From: Bryobacterales bacterium
Lineage (GTDB): Bacteria > Cyanobacteriota > Vampirovibrionia > Obscuribacterales > Obscuribacteraceae
DNA: 6,329 nucleotides
Reading direction: 5' to 3'
Assembly (NCBI GenBank): GCA_903970295.1
Contig: CAJCHQ010000683.1
Coordinates: 1-6,329, forward strand
Both the position numbers and the translations under genes were made by a program. Each line of letters begins with the position of its first letter. The first letter of the stretch is position 1. Below the pieces are notes generated by a model that worked only from the letters and a program-made list of their open reading frames with translations, had not been told where the DNA came from and did not search any database. Shown piece after piece: positions 1 through 5,174 of this stretch.

Positions 1-1236
1 CCTCAAGCGACCCAAAACCGTGTTACAGACTTTGGGCGCATCAGCCACCAAAAGAAGCAAATCACCAGTCTGGGCGGAAGCCAGTCTCTTTATCTCTTCG
101 ATTTCTTCTGCTTTCAAGAACTTTTCAATGCCCGAGGATCGCAGTCCTTGCTGAGCGAAAGCCAACCAGGCCAGTCCCTTGGCACCATTGAGCTTGCAGA
201 AATCTTGCCAATTATCTAACTGCTTGCGCGAGATAGTTTCGGCCATTCCGGGCAAACAAATGGCTTTCAGCTGTCCGCCGCTTTCGGCTTGCCCCCGGAA
301 GACTTTGAAGTCGCAGGCGAGAGCTACTTTAGTCAGATCAGAAAATGCCAGACCGAAGCGCAGATCAGGCTTGTCGCTGCCGTATTTATCCATGGCTTCA
401 GCGTAAGAAAGTCTGGCGAAAGGCGGTTTCAATGTCACACCAATGCAAGCAAAGGCATCGACCATAATCCCTTCGGCAACTTCCATGATTTGCTCTTCAT
501 CGATGAAAGCCATTTCAATATCAACTTGTGTGAATTCAGGTTGACGATCGGCGCGCAGATCTTCATCGCGGAAACAACGAGCAATTTGATAATAACGCTC
601 GATGCCGCTAATCATCAGAGTTTGTTTGAAAAGCTGGGGGGATTGGGGCAGGGCGTACCAGCTTCCCGGGTTGAGCCGGCTGGGCACTAGAAAATCGCGC
701 GCGCCTTCAGGCGTTGCCTTAGTCAGAATCGGCGTCTCCACTTCAATAAATTGGTGATCGTCAAGATAACGGCGAATCGACTTGGTGACCGCATGCCGTA
801 AAACCAGATTGTTGTGCATTTCTGGACGGCGCAAATCCAGGTAGCGGTAGCGCAAACGCAAAGACTCATCGACCTGGGTGCCCTGCTCCAGTTGGAAGGG
901 CAGCGGTCGACTGGTATTGAGAAGTTCGACTTGATCGGGATAAATTTCTACTTCGCCGGTAGTCGATTCTTTGTTCTCGCGCCCTTCCGGTCGCTTTGAA
1001 ACTTGCCCTTTGGCAATGATCACAAATTCGCTTTTGAAACTGCTTATCTGCTCGTGGACGGCCTTATTTCGGTTCGGATCGGCAGCCAGTTGGATTCTTC
1101 CCGAGCCATCACGCAGCTCCAGAAAGATCAAACCGCCCAGATCTCGGCTCACATGTACCCAACCGGCCACACACACTTCACTGCCTACGTCCTTAACGGT
1201 CAAACTGCCGCAGCCGCGGTTTCGTTTCAATGCCAA
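1..1236 (-). CDS. aspS: Aspartyl-tRNA synthetase, N-terminal 412 residues (3' end outside window)
   Basis: This class II aminoacyl-tRNA synthetase attaches aspartate to tRNA-Asp in the cytoplasm. My reverse-strand translation shows an N-terminal OB-fold anticodon-binding domain (about residues 10-110, with GWVHVSRDLGGLIF at 25-38). The motif 1 region follows with FIEVETPILTKATPEGARDF (163-182), then the aspartate-pocket QSPQ (198-201) and motif 2 FRDEDLRADRQPEFTQ (222-237). The start of the GAD insertion follows from about 280. Bacterial AspRS is about 590 residues, so roughly 180, including motif 3, lie beyond the left edge. No ATG, GTG or CTG is available: the frame opens after a TAG at 1293-1291 and offers only ATT (1239), TTG (1236) or TTG (1230). 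I chose TTG 1236 because GGGGAG (minus strand, 1253-1248) lies 11 nt upstream; TTG 1230 fits family length equally well. Leu33 in RDLGG matches discriminating AspRS, since non-discriminating bacterial enzymes often carry His there. Identity is certain, the exact start is not. Confidence 0.96.
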   Translation of the reverse strand, partial: MALKRNRGCGSLTVKDVGSEVCVAGWVHVSRDLGGLIFLELRDGSGRIQLAADPNRNKAVHEQISSFKSEFVIIAKGQVSKRPEGRENKESTTGEVEIYPDQVELLNTSRPLPFQLEQGTQVDESLRLRYRYLDLRRPEMHNNLVLRHAVTKSIRRYLDDHQFIEVETPILTKATPEGARDFLVPSRLNPGSWYALPQSPQLFKQTLMISGIERYYQIARCFRDEDLRADRQPEFTQVDIEMAFIDEEQIMEVAEGIMVDAFACIGVTLKPPFARLSYAEAMDKYGSDKPDLRFGLAFSDLTKVALACDFKVFRGQAESGGQLKAICLPGMAETISRKQLDNWQDFCKLNGAKGLAWLAFAQQGLRSSGIEKFLKAEEIEEIKRLASAQTGDLLLLVADAPKVCNTVLGRLR

Positions 1237-1287
1237 AATCTTCGATGCTCCCCAAAAGTGTCTCCGCGGTAATTCGCGTGAATGTTT

Positions 1288-1293
1288 ATTCTA
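1288..1293 (-). promoter_or_regulatory. Candidate -10 box of the aspS promoter
   Basis: On the minus strand this reads TAGAAT, five of six bases matching the TATAAT consensus. It would start transcription near 1281 and leave a leader of about 45 nt before the TTG start at 1236. No good -35 hexamer sits at 17 nt; the position is filled by CTACTT inside a tandem 14-bp repeat, so activator dependence or a weak promoter is possible. Inferred from sequence only. Confidence 0.35.
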
Positions 1294-1317
1294 GCCGAGT
1301 AGGTCTAGCCAAGTAGC
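1290..1317. repeat. Tandem 14-bp direct repeat in the divergent intergenic region
   Basis: Two adjacent 14-bp units, TCTAGCCGAGTAGG (1290-1303) and TCTAGCCAAGTAGC (1304-1317), are identical at 12 of 14 positions; a further TAG follows at 1318-1320. The array lies between aspS (minus) and the first membrane-protein gene (plus), and covers the -10 to -35 zone of the candidate aspS promoter. That placement suits a binding site for a transcription factor, but a chance short duplication is also possible. Confidence 0.5.
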
Positions 1318-1377
1318 TAGTTTGCATATGTACGTGTAGACTTGAGATGGAATGGTTGTTGCGTAGGGTTCAAGAAT

Positions 1378-1902
1378 ATGTTGCCATCGTTTATGTCCGA
1401 CCCGGTCTGGTCAAAGGTTATCGGAGCAATTCTGATAGTTCTTGGTTTCTCTTTTTTCTACAAGGCATGGGTGGCTCTGGTTAAGGGTCGAATGCTTTAT
1501 TGGGATGGATTCTTACCAGCGACGATTGTTTCCCCCTGGGTGGTTCACTTCCCGCCCAAGAATTTGGAAAAATCTCTGACCAAATATAAAGAGGCAATGT
1601 GGGTCCATGTCGTCATGGGTCCGGTCTTTTTCATCACAGCTATTCTTTCACTGGGCGCCGGCATCGATATGGTCGGATTACCCGGCACCAAGATGATCAA
1701 TCTGGCTTTTAGCGGTGGCCGCGAAGGTGCGCCACCAGCAGTTATTTTCAATCCACGTACCGGCTATCGTTTCCCGGTCATTCCTCGGGCAGCAACTGCT
1801 CTCAGCAAAGTCTTCGGCGGCAAAATCGAATTAGGACAGAAAGACAGGCTCTACGATTCAGACAGTGGTCCAAGCTACGATTCGGCTAAGAGCGGTAACT
1901 AG
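1378..1902 (+). CDS. Small membrane protein with two predicted TM segments, unknown family (copy 1)
   Basis: I do not recognise this 174-residue protein. Two hydrophobic stretches look like membrane helices, about residues 14-35 and 74-95. Between them is a loop with a basic KGR (36-38), LYW and a partly hydrophobic PATIVSPWVVHFPP segment (47-60). After the second helix come GLPGTK (100-105), a Gly-rich GGREGA stretch, PRTGY, and a polar C-terminal tail of about 70 residues ending in a Tyr-Asp rich region (LYDSDSGPSYDSA). There is no signal peptide cleavage motif and no catalytic signature. The frame stays open upstream to a TTG at 1342, but ATG 1378 is preferred because AGGG (1365-1368) sits 9 nt upstream; ATG 1393 is also possible and aligns best with the paralog. 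The gene is followed after 56 bp by a paralog on the same strand, about 58% identical by hand count over 142 ungapped positions, so the pair is very probably a tandem duplication expressed together. The reading frame is well supported by this conservation; function is unknown. Confidence 0.88.
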   Translation: MLPSFMSDPVWSKVIGAILIVLGFSFFYKAWVALVKGRMLYWDGFLPATIVSPWVVHFPPKNLEKSLTKYKEAMWVHVVMGPVFFITAILSLGAGIDMVGLPGTKMINLAFSGGREGAPPAVIFNPRTGYRFPVIPRAATALSKVFGGKIELGQKDRLYDSDSGPSYDSAKSGN

Positions 1903-1925
1903 GGCTGGACCTGGCTAAACAGCCA
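1903..1925 (+). other. Small inverted repeat between the two paralogous genes
   Basis: Directly after the stop codon of copy 1, TGGCT-AAAC-AGCCA (1912-1925) can form a 5-bp hairpin with a tetraloop; the alternative pairing GGCTG (1903-1907) with CAGCC (1920-1924) is mutually exclusive with it. No T-run follows, so it is unlikely to terminate transcription. It could modulate expression between the two genes or have no role. Confidence 0.25.
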
Positions 1926-1948
1926 CAACCACTCGGACACAAATAGGC

Positions 1949-1953
1949 GGAGG
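1949..1953 (+). promoter_or_regulatory. Shine-Dalgarno site deciding the start of copy 2
   Basis: GGAGG at 1949-1953 lies 5 nt before ATG 1959. This supports ATG over the in-frame GTG at 1953, whose first base lies within the SD itself. Confidence 0.7.
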
Positions 1954-1958
1954 TGCAA

Positions 1959-2474
1959 ATGTCCACACTACTGTGCGATCCGCTATGGTCTAAAGTGATT
2001 GGCTTTGCTCTCATCATCCTCGGTCTTTCTTTTGCCTACAAAAGCTACTTAGCTCTGGTCAAAGGACGTGTTCTCTACTGGCAGGGCTGGTTGCCTCTGA
2101 CACTTATTTCGCCCTGGCTTGTTCATGTGCCGCCGAGAGACCCGAACAAGTCACTCAGCCATTACAAAGAGTCGGCCTGGGTGCACGCAGTTGTCGGCCC
2201 ACTATTTCTGGCCACGACGATTCTCTGCCTGGCAGCAGGTACGGACCTGGTCGGTCTGCCCGGAACAAAAACACTCAATTTAGCGATTACGGGCGGCAGA
2301 CCTGGCGCTGCTGATTTCCTCACCTTCGACCCGAAAACCGGCTATCACACACCCGGATTGAATCGCACAGGCACAACCTTAAACAGAATTTTCGGCCGTC
2401 AACTCGGTCTCGACCCGTCCAAACGCTACTACGACGCGCCCGACAAAACCTACGACGCCGCGCGCGGGAATTAA
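1959..2474 (+). CDS. Small membrane protein with two predicted TM segments, unknown family (copy 2)
   Basis: This 171-residue paralog of the upstream gene has the same layout: TM1 at about 13-34, a loop with KGR, LYW and SPWLVHVPP, TM2 at about 73-94, GLPGTK at 99-104, a GGRPGA stretch, PKTGY, and a polar tail ending in a Tyr-Asp rich segment (RYYDAPDKTYDAA). The alignment needs only one two-residue gap, near the C-terminus. The most constant blocks are DPxWSKVIG, ALVKGR, SPWxVHxPP, KSLxxYKE and DxVGLPGTK; their retention after duplication argues that both copies are functional proteins. No known enzyme, transporter or secretion motif is visible. The Tyr-rich, Gly/Pro-rich polar tail could face the cytoplasm or the periplasm; the sequence does not settle topology. 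ATG 1959 was chosen on the SD GGAGG 5 nt upstream. A 113-bp gap separates it from the EF-G-like gene, so co-transcription with that gene is possible but not shown. Confidence 0.9.
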   Translation: MSTLLCDPLWSKVIGFALIILGLSFAYKSYLALVKGRVLYWQGWLPLTLISPWLVHVPPRDPNKSLSHYKESAWVHAVVGPLFLATTILCLAAGTDLVGLPGTKTLNLAITGGRPGAADFLTFDPKTGYHTPGLNRTGTTLNRIFGRQLGLDPSKRYYDAPDKTYDAARGN

Positions 2475-2547
2475 GCCACTACATTAATTCAGTTGTGATT
2501 AGGTTGGCCGGGACGCGTCTGGTTCGCTAGTCTTTGGCATAACATAA

Positions 2548-2557
2548 ACATATATGT
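2548..2557. other. AT-rich 10-bp palindrome upstream of the EF-G-like gene
   Basis: ACATATATGT is a perfect 10-bp palindrome, 30 nt before the GTG start, within the AT-rich part of the 113-bp gap (2475-2587). The embedded TATATG could serve as a -10 element, but no -35 hexamer is found at a normal distance (TTGGCA at 2534-2539 is only 11 nt away). It may be a promoter/operator site or chance. A second palindrome, GACGCGTC, lies at 2512-2519. Confidence 0.25.
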
Positions 2558-2587
2558 CCTGCCTCTTGCAAACACGAGGAGAAAGCT

Positions 2588-4678
2588 GTGTCTAATGCAT
2601 CTGCCATTCGAAATGTTGCGTTCATAGGGCTTAACCGGAGCGGGAAGACAAGTTTAGTCGAGGCATTGCTTCATCTGACCGGGGCAATCTCGCGCCGGGG
2701 CAAGATTCAAGAAGGAACAATGACCACCGATTACGAGCCGGAATCGACATCCCGGCAGATTTCAACTCAGGTTTCGGCGGCTCGAACAACCTACAAAGAT
2801 GTCCTCTTCAATATTCTCGATTGCCCAGGATTCGTCGACTTTTCCGAAGAGACCAAGATTGCCTTGATGGGCGTCGATGCAGCTGTGTTCGTCGTCGAAC
2901 CCGATGCTCATAAGCTGATCCAGATGGACACGTTGCTGCGCTTCACCGAAGAGATAGGCATCTCCAGGCTGGTCTTCGTCAACAAAATGGATAAGCCGGA
3001 TTTGAATTTCGCCGAGACACTCTCGGTTTTGAAAGACATGCCGGGTACAAAGACACCTCGCCCACTGGCACCGATGCACTACCCGATCGGGTTGGGCTCT
3101 CAATTGGCCGGCTACGTCGATGTCCTCAAAAAAGAAGCTTTTCAGTACGGAGCACAAGGGAAAGCAGAGAAAATGACTGTGCCTGGTGACCTGCAATCAG
3201 AGCTTGAAACCGCTCGAGAGAAGCTGGTCGAAAGTCTGGCCGACACAGACGATGCACTCTTAGAAATGGTTTTGGAAGGAAGCGACCCACCCCTCGATCT
3301 GCTGGAGAAAGACCTGAAACAAGCAGTGAAAGCGGGCACATTCGTGCCGATTCTAATTGGCTCGGCCCAATCCGATGCCGGCATCTTCACTCTGTTAGAC
3401 ACGATTATCTCACTCTGCCCGGCACCTTCTGAGCGCGAATATAAAGACAAAGACGGCAAATTAATCAACGTCAAAGAAGACGGCCCGGTCATTTCACAGG
3501 TGCTGAGAACATACATTCATCCTCAGTCCGGGAAGCTCTCGCTGACCCGTATTTTTAGCGGAACGCTGAATGCCGACGCCTCCCTTGTTGACACCACTCG
3601 CGGTGGCAACAAAGAACGCATCGGCGGTCTCTATTGGCTGCTCGGCAAAAAACAAGAAACGATGCCCACGGCAGGGCCCGGCTCAATTGTCGCCATCGCC
3701 CGTCTGGAAACTCCCAGAAGTGGCGATACGCTATGCAGCGAAAGAGAAACGACAATTATGCCGGAACCACCGACACCTCCGCCATTGTATTCGCTGGCGA
3801 TCGCACCTAAAAATCGCAATGACGAAGCCAAGTTGTCGACTCTGCTAGCCAAGATCATCGAAGAAGATCCGGTTTTGAAAGTCGACCGCGACCCCGATAC
3901 ACACGAGTTCTGTCTCTATGGTCAAGGCGAAGTGCACCTCACTCTGGCGAGACAAAGATTAGAGAGAAAATACAACATTCAGCTCGATAGCAAACGTCCG
4001 AAAATCGCCTACAAAGAGTCAATTCAGACGAAAGTCGAAGCCCATGGTCGGCACAAAAAACAAACTGGTGGACGTGGTCAATTCGGCGACGTCTACTTCA
4101 AGATCGAGCCTTTGGAAAGAGGCGCCGGCAGCAAGTTTTCGGAGTCGGTTGTGGGTGGCTCCGTGCCCCGCCAATTTATTCCGGGCGTAGAAAAAGGCGT
4201 GATGGAAGCGTTGGGACGAGGTCCCCTGGCTGGTTTCCCACTGGTTGATGTATCGGTCAATCTCTACGACGGTTCGTATCACGACGTAGACTCGGACGAA
4301 ATGTCGTTCCGCATGGCAGCCATTCTGGCCATGCGTGATGGACTGGCCAAAGCGAATCCAAATATTCTGGAGCCGATCGCTGAAGTAAAAATCATTGTGC
4401 CCAGCAATTACACTTCCGGTGTTCTTGGCCAAATGAACGGTTTGCGCGGGCAAATCCTTGGCTACGGACCGCACCCGACCCGCAGCGGCTGGGATGAAGT
4501 GACGGCCAACGTGCCTCAGGGTGAATTGTGGGACTACATTATTGAATTGCGCACCTTGACCCAGGGTCTTGGCTACTACATTTGGAAGTTCTCACACCTA
4601 TCGCCGGTGCCGCCCACACTGGCGCAAGAGCTGATTCAGCAAGCCACTGCCGCACATCACGCCGAGCCCGTTCATTAG
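2588..4678 (+). CDS. Elongation factor G-like translational GTPase (EF-G2 type, atypical G3 motif)
   Basis: This full-length 696-residue protein has the five EF-G domains. The G domain (about 1-280) has the P-loop GLNRSGKT (14-21), switch I around TSRQIST (54-60), G3 DCPGF (78-82), G4 NKMD (132-135) and G5 GSA (258-260). Domain II is at about 295-385, domain III at about 400-465. Domain IV (about 470-590) has the GGRGQFG segment and the tip loop DGSYHDVDSDE (561-571); domain V (about 595-685) has the LRGQILG turn and an RTLTQG motif. Canonical EF-G moves tRNA and mRNA on the ribosome using GTP. Here the catalytic histidine after DxPG is Phe82, the preceding Thr is Cys79, and the switch I RGIT motif is RQIS, as expected for an EF-G2 paralog rather than the housekeeping factor. 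Domain IV is intact, so ribosome binding is likely; GTP hydrolysis may be slow or absent. Tetracycline-protection proteins keep DTPGH, which argues against that role. The GTG start is supported by AGGAG (2577-2581), 6 nt upstream. rpsU follows 206 bp downstream. The main alternative is that this is the organism's only EF-G, which I consider unlikely. Confidence 0.95.
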   Translation: MSNASAIRNVAFIGLNRSGKTSLVEALLHLTGAISRRGKIQEGTMTTDYEPESTSRQISTQVSAARTTYKDVLFNILDCPGFVDFSEETKIALMGVDAAVFVVEPDAHKLIQMDTLLRFTEEIGISRLVFVNKMDKPDLNFAETLSVLKDMPGTKTPRPLAPMHYPIGLGSQLAGYVDVLKKEAFQYGAQGKAEKMTVPGDLQSELETAREKLVESLADTDDALLEMVLEGSDPPLDLLEKDLKQAVKAGTFVPILIGSAQSDAGIFTLLDTIISLCPAPSEREYKDKDGKLINVKEDGPVISQVLRTYIHPQSGKLSLTRIFSGTLNADASLVDTTRGGNKERIGGLYWLLGKKQETMPTAGPGSIVAIARLETPRSGDTLCSERETTIMPEPPTPPPLYSLAIAPKNRNDEAKLSTLLAKIIEEDPVLKVDRDPDTHEFCLYGQGEVHLTLARQRLERKYNIQLDSKRPKIAYKESIQTKVEAHGRHKKQTGGRGQFGDVYFKIEPLERGAGSKFSESVVGGSVPRQFIPGVEKGVMEALGRGPLAGFPLVDVSVNLYDGSYHDVDSDEMSFRMAAILAMRDGLAKANPNILEPIAEVKIIVPSNYTSGVLGQMNGLRGQILGYGPHPTRSGWDEVTANVPQGELWDYIIELRTLTQGLGYYIWKFSHLSPVPPTLAQELIQQATAAHHAEPVH

Positions 4679-4850
4679 ACGGCAAAAGGTCGTCAACATT
4701 GGCAGAGCCGCCAGAGTGGCTAGAAACGCAGCCTCCTGACAAGCTTGTGAAATTTTCCCCGGCCTCGACAACCGGTCAGGCAGAGCGCTTTACGTGGCTT
4801 GCACTTTCGTTGAATAGCCCCGAACGAGATGATAAGATCTGGCTATTGCG

Positions 4851-4856
4851 TATATA
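4851..4856 (+). promoter_or_regulatory. Candidate -10 box for rpsU
   Basis: TATATA, preceded by TTGCG, sits 28 nt before the rpsU start codon and would give a leader of about 20 nt. No convincing -35 hexamer occurs at 16-18 nt. The 206-bp gap after the EF-G-like gene (4679-4884) contains no supported gene and is long enough for a separate rpsU promoter, though read-through cannot be excluded. Confidence 0.3.
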
Positions 4857-4884
4857 GTCACTATTTCTCTTAGGGGGAGGAACC

Positions 4885-5058
4885 TTGTCTGAGGTTAGAG
4901 TAGCCGAAGGTGAAAGCATTGAAGCGGCGTTGAAGCGCTTCAAGAAAAAGATCCAAAAGGCAGGCATTTTGTCCGAAATCAAGCGCCGTGAGCGCTATGA
5001 AAAACCCAGCGTAAAACGCAAACGCAAGGCGGAAGCGGCTCGCAAGCGCCGAAGCTGA
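4885..5058 (+). CDS. rpsU: Small ribosomal subunit protein bS21
   Basis: This 57-residue, highly basic protein has the bS21 pattern throughout: [20 protein letters not shown] (3-22), [20 protein letters not shown] (26-45) and a C-terminal [11 protein letters not shown] tail. bS21 sits on the platform of the 30S subunit near the 16S rRNA 3' end, where it helps start translation by base-pairing of mRNA to the anti-Shine-Dalgarno sequence. Length is typical for the family, and the [22 protein letters not shown] end marks the longer form rather than the shortened cyanobacterial type. The start is TTG at 4885; the SD is very strong (AGGGGGAGG, 4872-4880), 4 nt upstream, and no ATG occurs in the appropriate position. 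The gene follows the EF-G-like GTPase on the same strand and is followed by a hairpin, so it probably ends the transcription unit. The short length and TTG start make it easy to miss. Confidence 0.96.
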   Translation: MSEVRVAEGESIEAALKRFKKKIQKAGILSEIKRRERYEKPSVKRKRKAEAARKRRS

Positions 5059-5084
5059 TCTTTTTATTTGCATCCATAAACGTG

Positions 5085-5125
5085 GCCGGGAATGAAACAG
5101 ACGTTTCTTTCCGGCGTTCGCTTTT
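5085..5125 (+). terminator. Probable transcription terminator after rpsU, between convergent genes
   Basis: Left arm 5085-5098 and right arm 5103-5115 pair through GCC/GGC, GGAA/TTCC and GAAAC/GTTTC (12 bp) around an AGAC tetraloop, with one bulged G (5088) and one T-T mismatch. A CTTTT run follows at 5121-5125, separated by 5 nt, so the U-tract is imperfect. It lies 26 nt beyond the rpsU stop. The minus-strand gene ends at 5175 and reads toward it, so the hairpin may serve both directions; on that strand the following bases include TTTATGG and a later AAAAAG rather than a clean T-run. Confidence 0.6.
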
Positions 5126-5174
5126 GGGGCACAGCGTGCAAACCCATGCAGAAGGCGATGCGTCTAAGTCGCAG

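Noticed and set aside
289..690. Plus-strand open frame of 133 codons in the left region (with others at 179-406, 814-999, 971-1294)
   Set aside because: They lie antisense to the clearly conserved AspRS coding sequence and their translations show no family resemblance; they are shadow frames.
1322..1342. TTGCAT and TAGACT as a plus-strand promoter for the first membrane-protein gene
   Set aside because: The spacing of 9 nt is far too short for a sigma-70 promoter and the -10 match is weak.
2762..4474. Minus-strand open frames inside the EF-G-like gene (for example 2762-3196, 3142-3516, 4019-4474)
   Set aside because: The plus strand encodes a continuous, conserved EF-G; the antisense frames have no SD support and no recognisable motifs.
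2588..4678. Possibility that the EF-G-like protein is a ribosome protection (TetM-type) resistance factor
   Set aside because: Tetracycline-protection proteins keep the DTPGH motif; this one lacks it and otherwise looks like an EF-G2 paralog.
4706..4721. Six-bp hairpin with a CAGA loop just after the EF-G-like gene
   Set aside because: No T-run follows and one pair is G-T, so it does not qualify as an intrinsic terminator.
4735..4780. Inverted CCTGAC / GTCAGG with an inner CCGG repeat, considered as an RNA gene or leader structure
   Set aside because: The possible pairings conflict, there is no T-loop or other tRNA signature, and the arms are too short to support a structured RNA.
4582..4857. 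Plus-strand frame starting inside the EF-G-like gene and covering most of the gap before rpsU
   Set aside because: It starts with TTG in the EF-G C-terminus in another frame, has no SD and no recognisable content; the part beyond the EF-G stop looks like non-coding spacer.
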